Source: JANQRV01 sp964533785 (GTDB lineage Bacteria > Bacteroidota > Bacteroidia > Chitinophagales > Saprospiraceae). Taken from it: a DNA stretch of 26,048 bases. Under the pieces are notes generated by a model. That model was given only the letters and a program-made list of their open reading frames with translations, did no database searches and was not told where the DNA came from. The stretch covers positions 1 to 26,048 of the forward strand of contig CAZHNG010000054.1 in NCBI GenBank assembly GCA_964533785.1. Reading direction: 5' to 3'. This document shows positions 15,917 to 23,847 of this stretch, one piece after another (positions within the stretch are counted from its first letter, which is position 1; the number at the start of each line of letters is the position of its first letter). The position numbers and the translations under genes are program-made.

Positions 15917-16018
15917 CTTTTGAAAGCGCAGCTAGATTAATAAATTCCTACATTATAATTTTTTTTAGTATCAGTAAGTTGGATAAGCTCCGCTGCCGAA
16001 TTTGCAGTGGAGTTTTTT
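15917..16018 (+). ncRNA. Candidate small RNA (about 100 nt) ahead of lpdA
   Basis: Between the candidate promoter and a good terminator lie about 100 bases without a usable ORF. They contain a small hairpin (GCTTT-TG-AAAGC, 15916-15927), an AT-rich middle with a run of T, and the terminator stem. No known RNA family was recognised, so the call rests only on promoter plus terminator spacing. An alternative is the end of a longer transcript from upstream. The bases from 16019 to the lpdA start hold no gene; TATATTTA at 16113-16120 is a weak -7 candidate for lpdA. Confidence 0.3.
15988..16018 (+). terminator. Rho-independent terminator upstream of lpdA
   Basis: CTCCGCTGC (15988-15996) pairs with GCAGTGGAG (16004-16012, one G.T pair) around a 7-base loop, followed by TTTTTT. 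No plus-strand gene ends nearby, which is why a small RNA is suspected. Confidence 0.75.
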
Positions 16019-16209
16019 GATTTCCTATCTATGAGAACGCATTTCCTTGCCTCAGTCTCCACTTAAAGTAAAGGTTAAGTTTCCATCTCCATCTTAATAA
16101 AATAAATTGACCTATATTTACCCTGCATTTCAAACACTGGGAAGCATTAGCTGTTTTCTTTGGTGGAAAGTCTTTTAAATTGTTTTTAACATTAAACCGC
16201 AATTTGTCC

Positions 16210-17613
16210 ATGGATAAATTTGATTTAATCGTCGTTGGTAGTGGCCCCGGAGGGTACGTAGCTGCAATTCGTGCCTCACAATTAGGAATGAAAACAGCCG
16301 TCGTCGAACGAGAATCTTTGGGAGGGATCTGTTTGAACTGGGGTTGTATACCTACTAAAGCTTTATTGAAGAGTGCACAAGTGTTTGAATATATTAATCA
16401 CGCTAAAGATTACGGCATATCAGTAAAAGAAGCTAGTGCCGATTTCGAACAGATGATCAAACGCAGCCGGGGAGTGGCGGACGGTATGAGTAAGGGTGTT
16501 AAATTTTTATTGAAAAAGAACAAAATAACGGTAATCAACGGTCATGGGCGTCTTGCCAGAGGTAAAAAAGTGGAAGTAGAAGCAGCAGATGGTAAAAAGA
16601 CGACCTACGAAGCGGAGCACATTATTATCGCTACCGGTGGCCGTGCAAAAGAATTGCCCAACATCCCCATTGATGGTGAAAAAGTGATAGAATACCGCAA
16701 AGCAATGAGCCTCGAAAAGCAGCCTGAAAAAATGGTTATCGTTGGTGCCGGTGCGATAGGCGTTGAATTCGCCTATTTTTATCACAGTATCGGTACGGAG
16801 GTGACTGTTATCGAGTTTTTTGAACAAGGCCTTGTGCCTCGGGAAGATATCGACATTTCCAAAGAACTTAGTAAGATCTATAAGAAGAAAGGGATCAACA
16901 TATTGGCGAATACGGCCGTACAATCCGTAGATACCAGTGGCAAAGGCTGCATCGTAAAGTTTGAAAACCGCAAAACCGGTAAAGAGGAACAAATTGAGTG
17001 TGACATCGTACTGTCAGCGGCAGGCATAACTCCTAACACTGAAGATATTGGTCTTGAGGTATTAGGCATTCCAAAAAATAAACAAGGAATAATTGAAGTT
17101 GATGAATATTACCGTACCAATGTACCCGGTATCTATGCAATTGGTGATGTAGTTAAGGGGCCCGCACTAGCTCACGTTGCCAGCGCGGAAGGGATCACCT
17201 GCGTAGAAAAAATCGCAGGGCTTAATCCGGAACCTATCAATTATGAAAACCTGCCTTCTTGCACTTACTGCTCTCCCGAAATAGCCTCCGTCGGTCTTAC
17301 GGAAGCAACAGCGAAAGAAAGGGGCTATGAGATCAAAGTGGGCAAATTTCCTTTTTCGGCGTCTGGTAAAGCAAGTGCTGTGGGTGCAAAGAACGGTTTT
17401 GTCAAGGTTATCTTCGATGCAAAATATGGTGAATTCCTGGGAGCGCACATGATCGGGTTCAACGTAACGGAAATGATAGCAGAAGTCGTAGCAGCCCGCA
17501 AGCTGGAGACCACCGGTCATGAGATCATCAAATCCGTACACCCGCACCCCACAATGAGCGAAGCGGTCATGGAAGCCGCCGCCGCCGCCTACGGAGAGGT
17601 AATTCATTTGTAA
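16210..17613 (+). CDS. lpdA: Dihydrolipoamide dehydrogenase (E3)
   Basis: The flavoenzyme reoxidises lipoamide on the E2 subunits of pyruvate, 2-oxoglutarate and branched-chain keto acid dehydrogenase complexes and reduces NAD+. The ATG at 16210 gives 467 residues, the family's usual length; an upstream TTG at 16180 only adds a nonconserved tail. It has the FAD motif VGSGPGGYVAA (9-19), the redox disulfide C41/C46 in GGICLNWGCIPTK, the NAD motif VGAGAIGVEF, GIYAIGDV for the second FAD contact, and the C-terminal catalytic pair H446/E451 in HPHPTMSE. It is not next to E1 or E2 genes and ends in its own terminator, so it may serve several complexes. Confidence 0.96.
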   Translation: MDKFDLIVVGSGPGGYVAAIRASQLGMKTAVVERESLGGICLNWGCIPTKALLKSAQVFEYINHAKDYGISVKEASADFEQMIKRSRGVADGMSKGVKFLLKKNKITVINGHGRLARGKKVEVEAADGKKTTYEAEHIIIATGGRAKELPNIPIDGEKVIEYRKAMSLEKQPEKMVIVGAGAIGVEFAYFYHSIGTEVTVIEFFEQGLVPREDIDISKELSKIYKKKGINILANTAVQSVDTSGKGCIVKFENRKTGKEEQIECDIVLSAAGITPNTEDIGLEVLGIPKNKQGIIEVDEYYRTNVPGIYAIGDVVKGPALAHVASAEGITCVEKIAGLNPEPINYENLPSCTYCSPEIASVGLTEATAKERGYEIKVGKFPFSASGKASAVGAKNGFVKVIFDAKYGEFLGAHMIGFNVTEMIAEVVAARKLETTGHEIIKSVHPHPTMSEAVMEAAAAAYGEVIHL

Positions 17614-17772
17614 TTGTAGAATGAATCTTTGTTAGTGCCGGACACAGAAAGTAAATATTAACCTCACATTTTCCGGTCAGAGACCGATTGATATTGTATC
17701 GAGGTCTGGAAACTTCGACAATCACAATCAACAATTAATGTCCGTGCCTATAAAAGATTAAATTACGATATT

Positions 17773-17808
17773 AGGCGGTTTCTTTGGTTAACCGCCTTTC
17801 TTTTTTTT
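17773..17808 (+). terminator. Terminator of lpdA
   Basis: AGGCGGTT (17773-17780) pairs perfectly with AACCGCCT (17790-17797) around a 9-base loop. A run of eight T follows (17801-17808). Confidence 0.85.
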
Positions 17809-17988
17809 CTGATCCTTCAGAGCATGTTTTGATCTGCTAGGGGCAGAGAACCACAGAATTATACTGATTTTATGTTTGAAACCCTGATGTGGCTAACTTG
17901 TCCTAGCAAATGGGTAGGATAAGACGAAGCCACGAGCGACTTCTACTATCGAAAAGTGACTGGTGTATTGCAGTAGATAAGACAGGCA

Positions 17989-18010
17989 GGCAGATTTAAT
18001 CCGGTCTGCC
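17989..18010. other. Hairpin beyond the HlyD-type gene
   Basis: GGCAGA (17989-17994) and TCTGCC (18005-18010) pair around a 10-base loop, just past the stop codon of the minus-strand HlyD-type gene. No T-run follows, so a terminator is only possible. The rest of the stretch 17809-17988 shows no gene and no export-signal peptide; its longest ATG ORF codes for 16 residues. Confidence 0.35.
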
Positions 18011-18017
18011 CATTTAA

Positions 18018-19298
18018 CTAAAACCGGAATCGCTCGAATACTCGCTCGATAAAGCGTTTATTGGTCGTAATAATTTCTGCCGTCCCGATTAAATCCTGGC
18101 TGCCCTTTAGCTCTCTGCCGGTTGTAGTGACCAACCCGTCGGGAAAATACACTTTAACCGGAATGATGTTATTAGTAGGGATACGGCCCTTCCAGCTAAT
18201 CCGCCCTTTGACCATTCCAAATTCCCGGAAGGGATAACTGGCAAACTTGACGATCACCTCCTGTCCCACTTTCACCTTCCCCGAGCCAGAAAGTTCAAGG
18301 TCAATTTTTCCTACGATTTCACCTTGAGCAAAAGGTAAGATCTGTAATAGCAACTGATCTTTGGTGACGTATTGATTATCGTTGATATTGTCATCTGGAA
18401 TGAGTACGATACCGTTGATCGGTGCTGTTACGGTATAGCTGTTCTTCCAGTTTTCCAACTTATTGCGCAAATTACTGAAGCTTTCCTCCAGCTTGATAAT
18501 GGCATTCTGCCGCCCCTGAATATTGCCTTTTTCGACTCCGTTGATCCGGTCCCTTACCGTCTGTAGCTGAAATTGCCGGTTCCGGATCTCGGCCTCTAGA
18601 CCCTGCCGTTCTCTTTCCAGTTTCAACATCCGCTCTTTAGTCAAATCCAGTTGGCGTTGGGTAATAACCAGCTCTTTGACCCCTCGCTCCTGCTCATCAT
18701 AACGTTTGTTCACAATAGCGAGTTCTTCTTCCAATTTAGCGATCTGGCTTTGACGGGTATTGATGCTGCGCTGAATATTCCTTTCCTCTCGTTCTAGTTG
18801 TCTTGTATTCAATTTATTGAACCCCTGGTCGTTGAATTGGCGAACTTGCTCCTGGGCTTCAAAAAAATCATACAACGCCTCCTGCAGATCACCGAGAATG
18901 AGTCGTTTCGGCGGGTTGAAGTTTAGCAAATTGGTTTCATTAACCACCTCTACCTCTGCTAAGTATTTGTCCAATAATAAAATATCCTCAAAATTTCCTT
19001 TGGCATTAAAAGTTATTAATACCTGGCCTTGGTTTACCGTATCTTCATTCTCCACCCAAACCTTTGAAATGTTCAGACTATTTTCCGCAATAATTCTTTT
19101 CGGAGGATCAGTGGAAGAAACCTTAATACTTGCCTCAACAATATCCGGATACCGGATAAAATAGCCGATCCAGCCCAAAGCCACCACAATTGCAAACAAC
19201 AGCGTACTCCCCCATCTGGCCAGCCAATTGGGCGGAGTGCCCAATATTTCCTGGACTTCCTCACTACGTGCATCCATACTGTGTTTCAATTCAAGCAT
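18018..19298 (-). CDS. HlyD-family membrane fusion (periplasmic adaptor) protein
   Basis: This 426-residue adaptor would link the inner-membrane ABC exporter encoded just upstream to an outer-membrane channel. It has a short cytoplasmic N-terminus, one membrane helix (about 31-48), then half a lipoyl/barrel-sandwich domain (SLNISKVWVENEDTVNQGQ). A long coiled-coil hairpin follows (about 150-275, including RQLEREERNIQRSINTRQS). The second lipoyl half (APINGIVLIPDDNINDNQY) and a beta-barrel domain complete the fold. The ATG lies 18 bases after the transporter stop codon, so the two form an operon. No TolC-like gene is present in the window. Confidence 0.92.
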   Translation of the reverse strand: MLELKHSMDARSEEVQEILGTPPNWLARWGSTLLFAIVVALGWIGYFIRYPDIVEASIKVSSTDPPKRIIAENSLNISKVWVENEDTVNQGQVLITFNAKGNFEDILLLDKYLAEVEVVNETNLLNFNPPKRLILGDLQEALYDFFEAQEQVRQFNDQGFNKLNTRQLEREERNIQRSINTRQSQIAKLEEELAIVNKRYDEQERGVKELVITQRQLDLTKERMLKLERERQGLEAEIRNRQFQLQTVRDRINGVEKGNIQGRQNAIIKLEESFSNLRNKLENWKNSYTVTAPINGIVLIPDDNINDNQYVTKDQLLLQILPFAQGEIVGKIDLELSGSGKVKVGQEVIVKFASYPFREFGMVKGRISWKGRIPTNNIIPVKVYFPDGLVTTTGRELKGSQDLIGTAEIITTNKRFIERVFERFRF

Positions 19299-19316
19299 TT
19301 TGTTTTTGTTTTCTCA

Positions 19317-21506
19317 TTAGAAGCTCAGCTCCGTATTGCTGCGCAAAAGATGAAAGTAGGCTCCTTGCATTTTGACCAATTCCTCGTGGGTCCCTTCTTC
19401 AGCTAATTCCCCGCCATCGAGTACAATGATATGATCTGCATTTTTGACGATATTTAGCCGGTGAGTAACAAAAATAATAGTACTCTCCGGTAAATAATCG
19501 CGGATGTTTTCCATGATCAACATTTCACTGAAGCCATCCAGCGAAGAAGTAGCTTCATCCAAGAACAAATATTCCGGTTTCTTGTACAAAGCTCTGGCCA
19601 ACAGCAGCCTTTGTCGTTGCCCCTGGCTCAACCCCAATCCTTCTTTACCGATCTTCGTATTATATCCAATTGGTAAGGATTCGATATAATTCTGAATATT
19701 AGCCACTTTTGCGGCGGTAAACATTCGTTGTTTATCAATGATCACATCACCCAATGCAATATTCTTAGCAATAGTTTCACTGAAAATAAATCCGTCCTGA
19801 CTAACCCAACCGCACTTACTGCGCCATAAGCGGTTATTAATATTGTTCAAATTCACATCACCAAGCCGTACCACCCCTTCCGTAGGCGAATAAATGCCCA
19901 GAAATAGTTTCAATAAGGTTGTTTTTCCACTACCACTTGCACCAACGATAGCGGTTGTTCCATTTTTGGGAATAGACAATGACAAATTGCGCAAAACGGG
20001 ACTCACGAAAGTTCCGTTGTAATGAAAACTGACGTTATCAAAGGATAGATGGCCTTCCTCCGGTAGTAAAGTGATCTTTTGATCTAAAGTTTGCTCATCA
20101 TCTTTACTATGAATTTCTCCCATTCGCTCCAGACTGATCTTAGCGTCCTGATAAGAGCGAATAAAATCCATCAATTGGTTAAACGGAGCGTTAAGCTGTC
20201 CCAGAATATATTGAATCCCTACGAGCATTCCCAAAGTCATATAGCCATTGATAACGGAAGAAGCAACGACGAAAATGATCCACAAGTTTTTGGCCTCATT
20301 GATCAACACTGCCCCCGATCGTTGCAATTGATCAAGCCTCAGGACTTTCATCTCTGTCCTGAATAATCGGGCCTGAATACGCTCCCAATCCCACCGCTTT
20401 TGCTTCTCAGCGTTGTGTAGTTTTATTTCCTGCATACCGTCGATCAACTCAATGAGATTACTTTGATTTTCAGAAGCCTGGTCAAACTTTTTATACTCTA
20501 CCACCCGGCGCCGGCGCACAAAAAGAAAGATCCAGAGCAGATGCAAAAAGGTGCCTATCAAAAAAATAAGAAAAACTACATTGCTCCACAAGAACAGTAT
20601 GATACTGAATACGATAAAATTAAACAGAGAAAAGATCGAAACCAGAGAAGTGGAGGTCCAAAAAGTTTCGACTCTTTCGTGATCTATAATACGATTGAGC
20701 AGATCACCGGTCATCCTCGAATCAAAAAAACGGATCGGCAGATTGGTCAGCTTAATTAAAAAATCTGATATAATACTGATATTAACCCTTCCGCCTATAT
20801 GCAGCAAAATCCAACTCCTGAAATATTCCACTGAAGTTTGGCTTATGATCAACACTAACTGAGCGATAATGATCAAAAAAACAAAATTGATATCCGCATT
20901 ATCAATTCCAACATCAATGATACTCTTTACCAGAAAAGGAAAAATCAATTGAATAACACTACCCAGTAATAGCCCCAAAACGATCTGTAATAACAGACTA
21001 CGGTACCGCTTGAGATAAGCAAAGATGTACCACATACTGGATTTATTGACTTTTTCACTGTCGCGGTCAAAAAAAGTGGGGGTAGTTTGCAGTAGAAGCA
21101 CAATGCCTTCTGCAGCTCCCTCATCGGTATCTTTAGCCCAATTTTCCAGGAATTCTTCTTTGGTCAACCGAAATTTGCCGGCGGCAGGATCAGCGATCCA
21201 GACGTACTTTTTCGTGATCCGGTAAACCACTACAAAATGATCTGATTTCCAATGAGCAATACTTGGTAGGGGAATCTCTTCCAGAAATTGTTTGAAAGTA
21301 ATCTTAACCGCCAAGGATTGAAACCCAATGCTTTCAGCCGCATCACTGATCCCCAGCATGGTTACCCCCTGTTTCCCAATGTTGGTAAGTTCACGCAGGG
21401 ATTCCAGGGAATAATACCTGCCATAATGACGGGCGATCATGCGAAGACAGGTTGCTCCACAATCCATCTCATCTAACTGCTGATAAAATGGGAAATTTTT
21501 AGGCAT
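19317..21506 (-). CDS. Peptidase-containing (C39) ABC exporter
   Basis: PCAT-type exporters cut the leader of a peptide after a double-glycine site and pump the product out. The 729-residue protein has an N-terminal C39 peptidase domain (about 1-130) with the oxyanion Q10, catalytic C16 in EMDCGATC, H90 in SDHFVVV and D106 in IADPAAG, so it appears active. A six-helix ABC membrane domain follows (about 165-450), then the ATPase domain with Walker A GASGSGKT (522-529), signature LSQGQRQ (626-632), Walker B LFLDEATSS and the switch His in FVTHRL. AGGGG stands seven bases before the ATG, a fair ribosome site. The cargo is unknown: no double-glycine leader peptide was found on either side. Confidence 0.95.
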   Translation of the reverse strand: MPKNFPFYQQLDEMDCGATCLRMIARHYGRYYSLESLRELTNIGKQGVTMLGISDAAESIGFQSLAVKITFKQFLEEIPLPSIAHWKSDHFVVVYRITKKYVWIADPAAGKFRLTKEEFLENWAKDTDEGAAEGIVLLLQTTPTFFDRDSEKVNKSSMWYIFAYLKRYRSLLLQIVLGLLLGSVIQLIFPFLVKSIIDVGIDNADINFVFLIIIAQLVLIISQTSVEYFRSWILLHIGGRVNISIISDFLIKLTNLPIRFFDSRMTGDLLNRIIDHERVETFWTSTSLVSIFSLFNFIVFSIILFLWSNVVFLIFLIGTFLHLLWIFLFVRRRRVVEYKKFDQASENQSNLIELIDGMQEIKLHNAEKQKRWDWERIQARLFRTEMKVLRLDQLQRSGAVLINEAKNLWIIFVVASSVINGYMTLGMLVGIQYILGQLNAPFNQLMDFIRSYQDAKISLERMGEIHSKDDEQTLDQKITLLPEEGHLSFDNVSFHYNGTFVSPVLRNLSLSIPKNGTTAIVGASGSGKTTLLKLFLGIYSPTEGVVRLGDVNLNNINNRLWRSKCGWVSQDGFIFSETIAKNIALGDVIIDKQRMFTAAKVANIQNYIESLPIGYNTKIGKEGLGLSQGQRQRLLLARALYKKPEYLFLDEATSSLDGFSEMLIMENIRDYLPESTIIFVTHRLNIVKNADHIIVLDGGELAEEGTHEELVKMQGAYFHLLRSNTELSF

Positions 21507-21710
21507 AGGTTAACCCCTAGTATTGTTGCAGGTATTAATTTTAATAGATGTAAGATACTAGATTTAGATATTTGATTTCGAGAATGGAGTTCTGCGCAAG
21601 CACAACAATTCGTGAAGTATCAATGCATTCACACTACTGGTAAAGTAAAAATCAGCCGACCACATTACCAATAACCCATACCCGAATCTCTTTTATCGAA
21701 TCCTCTATAT

Positions 21711-21744
21711 TCTAGCGTCTAAGGTCTCCCGATAACTATCGGGA
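21711..21744. repeat. Heptanucleotide units plus a TCCCGATA/TATCGGGA palindrome
   Basis: TCTAGCG, TCTAAGG and TCTCCCG follow each other in 7-base register and run into the palindrome TCCCGATAACTATCGGGA (21727-21744). The palindrome is a type often seen between genes in Bacteroidota and may act as a weak terminator. The surrounding gap (21507-21869) contains no gene on either strand and no exporter leader peptide. Confidence 0.65.
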
Positions 21745-21869
21745 TCTTTATAAATCAAAACGAAAAATAACTATTCCGATCCAAAATATAGTATAAAATC
21801 AATAATCATTCTCAATTGTTTTGGATTTATCTTTGTTGATTGTTTTCTTAGATCTAAACATACCAACTA

Positions 21870-22838
21870 TTGAGTGTCGATAAATTACATAATAGCTTCA
21901 TTTCAGTTACAACGCTCGTGAATGGTCCTGGCCATATTCAACACTTGCAGGAATACCTGAAAGTCGTACACGAGGTGCTTCAAAATTCTTTTACCGATTT
22001 TGAAATCATCATCGTTAATAATTATGACAAAGACAGCCCAGTTAACGTCATTGAAGCGCTTCCCCAAAACATCAAACAACATATTTTTTTACTGCAATTA
22101 GCCAGTCCTACCGATAAAAATCATGCGATCCTTGCCGGCTTGGACCGTGCCAATGGCGATTATACCATCATATTTGAAATTGACCTTTTTCAGTATCCCG
22201 AGCTTATTCTCCAATTATACGAAAAGACTCAGGAAAAATACGATATCGTTTACTTAAAAGCACAAGGTAAAGTTATTCCTTTTGCTCATCGCTTGTTTTA
22301 CAAAATTTTCTATTATATACTCAAAAACTATTCCAGCCTGCGGATTGATGAAAACGCCTTCGATTCCCGGATTATTTCCCGGCGGGCGCTGAATTCTTTG
22401 CTGCGCTTGAGAGAAAGCTTACGCTACATGAAAGCGATCTACTCCCTGGTGGGTTATAATACAACGAGTATACAAACCGATTTACCTTCGGATATTGTAC
22501 CGGATATTCCATTTCGGGAAAAATTTCGTACTTCGCTGGTGGCCATCACTTCCTATACCAGTTTTTTACGTTCTCTGCTTTTGTGGATCTTTATTTTTTC
22601 CGCACTTTTTTTGGTTGGCGTAATTACCAACGCCATCAAAGTAAAGTTGACCGGTACTGACATTTTTGGCAATGTAGGGCAGGCAGTTTCCGGCTGGGCC
22701 TTTCTGGTCATCTTAATTTCGGTATTTTTTGCGGTCATGTGCCTCAACCTCTACATCATGTCTATCTATTTGTCGAATATATACGAGGAGATCAAACAGC
22801 GACCGTTGTACATTATTGAGTCGATTAAGAGGTTTTAA
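21870..22838 (+). CDS. Family 2 glycosyltransferase, DPM1/GtrB-like, with two C-terminal membrane helices
   Basis: The 322-residue protein has the N-terminal GT-A fold and two membrane segments (about 226-250 and 271-297), as in GtrB/ArnC/DPM1-type enzymes that move a sugar onto a lipid carrier. The first strand SFISVTTLVN (9-18) and FEIIIVNN (43-50) fit the GT2 pattern. The metal-binding DADLQxPPE motif is replaced by EIDLFQYPE (about 108-116), so the first Asp is Glu. It starts with TTG; no ATG lies in a suitable place. The divergence suggests an unusual donor or acceptor. No cell-surface polysaccharide cluster surrounds it. Confidence 0.8.
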   Translation: MSVDKLHNSFISVTTLVNGPGHIQHLQEYLKVVHEVLQNSFTDFEIIIVNNYDKDSPVNVIEALPQNIKQHIFLLQLASPTDKNHAILAGLDRANGDYTIIFEIDLFQYPELILQLYEKTQEKYDIVYLKAQGKVIPFAHRLFYKIFYYILKNYSSLRIDENAFDSRIISRRALNSLLRLRESLRYMKAIYSLVGYNTTSIQTDLPSDIVPDIPFREKFRTSLVAITSYTSFLRSLLLWIFIFSALFLVGVITNAIKVKLTGTDIFGNVGQAVSGWAFLVILISVFFAVMCLNLYIMSIYLSNIYEEIKQRPLYIIESIKRF

Positions 22839-22862
22839 AGATTTATACATCCTAAATTTTGG

Positions 22863-22870
22863 TATTTTTG
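22863..22870 (+). promoter_or_regulatory. -7 promoter box before the 5'-nucleotidase-domain lipoprotein
   Basis: TATTTTTG matches TAnnTTTG exactly and lies 31 bases before the ATG. The expected -33 TTG is not clear, so the downstream gene may also be read through from the glycosyltransferase. Confidence 0.4.
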
Positions 22871-22901
22871 CGTCTCATAATATGAGCAAAAGCAAACCCG
22901 A

Positions 22902-23654
22902 ATGTTCAAACAATTCTCCCTATTTGTATCGCTGCTACTATTGTTTGGCTCCTGTAAAGTCAACCACCTTGTTGATACCGACACTCGCTTCTACCGCATG
23001 AATGAACGGGCGGTGATCGAAACCGATTCTTCCGTAGAAGCACTGATCGCACCTTACAAGGCACAGCTGGATGCCGAAATGAATACCCAAATCGGTACGG
23101 TAGGCCAGGAAATGACGAAAGGACAACCCGAATCTACCCTGGGCAATTGGTTCGCCGACTTACTTCATGAGCAGACGGAATTCAGTACCGGTAAAAAAAT
23201 CGATTTTGCAGTAGTCAATCAAGGGGGTATTAGAATTGGTAGTATCCCTGCGGGCCCTATTAATAAAGGAAAAATTTTCGAATTGATGCCTTTTGACAAT
23301 ATGGTGGTCCTCGTCGAGATCGATGGCCGCACTATGGAAAAATTCTTTCATCTTATGGCCGAAAACGGTGGCTGGCCAATTAGTAAGTCTGTTCATTATA
23401 AAATTGAAAACAAACAGGCTAAATTCATTTACATCAATGACCAACCTCTAGATTACCGTAAAAACTATACGGTCAGCATGTCCGATTACATCGCCAATGG
23501 AGGTAGTGATTGCGAGTTTTTAGTCGACAAGCCCCAGGAACCGCTGGGCATTTTTTTAAGAGATCTCATTTTGGAATATATAGAGGCGAAAACAGCAAAA
23601 GGGGTAATGCTGGGTGCGAAAATGGATGGACGGGTGGTGAGCAATGAGCAATGA
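22902..23654 (+). CDS. Lipoprotein with a stand-alone 5'-nucleotidase C-terminal domain
   Basis: This 250-residue protein is a predicted lipoprotein: the signal LFVSLLLLFGSC puts the lipidated Cys at position 18. The rest is the substrate-specificity (C-terminal) domain of UshA-type 5'-nucleotidases. Family motifs include STLGNWFADLL (about 77-87), VVNQGGIRIGS (103-113), GKIFELMPFDNMVV (121-134) and ANGGSDCEF (196-204), with the Phe and Asp that stack on and hold the nucleoside. The catalytic metallophosphoesterase domain is not here but in the next gene, 193 bases downstream. The last codons and the TGA stop lie inside a heptanucleotide array. Confidence 0.88.
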   Translation: MFKQFSLFVSLLLLFGSCKVNHLVDTDTRFYRMNERAVIETDSSVEALIAPYKAQLDAEMNTQIGTVGQEMTKGQPESTLGNWFADLLHEQTEFSTGKKIDFAVVNQGGIRIGSIPAGPINKGKIFELMPFDNMVVLVEIDGRTMEKFFHLMAENGGWPISKSVHYKIENKQAKFIYINDQPLDYRKNYTVSMSDYIANGGSDCEFLVDKPQEPLGIFLRDLILEYIEAKTAKGVMLGAKMDGRVVSNEQ

Positions 23655-23774
23655 ACAATGAGCAATGAGCAATGAACAATGAACAATGAGCAATGAGCAA
23701 TGAGCAATGAACAATGAGCAATGAACAATGAACAATGAACAATGAGCAATGGAAGAATGAGCAATGAACAATGA
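23641..23774. repeat. Heptanucleotide tandem array (RCAATGA)n
   Basis: Sixteen 7-base units in perfect register (23641-23752), one irregular 8-base unit and two more units make the array. Almost all variation is a G/A choice at the first base. The first two units encode the end and stop of the preceding gene. Because 7 is not a multiple of 3, the array reads through all frames; minus-strand ORFs across it (with HCSLLI-type repeats) are not called as genes. It differs from CRISPR in lacking spacers. Confidence 0.95.
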
Positions 23775-23808
23775 ATCAATCGGTTATAGGGGTTTTTGGT
23801 TAGAATCC

Positions 23809-23840
23809 CATAACCTTATAACCACATAACTGTATAACCA
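23809..23840. repeat. Four octanucleotide units YATAACCN before a start codon
   Basis: CATAACCT, TATAACCA, CATAACTG and TATAACCA follow in exact 8-base register and end seven bases before the ATG at 23848. The stretch would be in the leader or promoter of the metallophosphoesterase gene. Whether it has a regulatory role is unknown. Confidence 0.7.
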
Positions 23841-23847
23841 CATCACA

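Noticed and set aside
17614..18017. Double-glycine precursor peptide for the exporter
   Set aside because: The longest ATG ORF codes for 16 residues and has no leader-like sequence; both strands were read.
22729..23001. 90-residue plus-strand ORF between the glycosyltransferase and the lipoprotein
   Set aside because: It overlaps both real genes in a different frame and has no independent start context.
23641..23774. CRISPR array
   Set aside because: Units are contiguous 7-mers without spacers, and no cas genes are present.
23486..23779. Minus-strand ORFs with HCSLLI-type repeats
   Set aside because: They are translations of the heptanucleotide array (three units = seven codons) and overlap the 5'-nucleotidase-domain gene.
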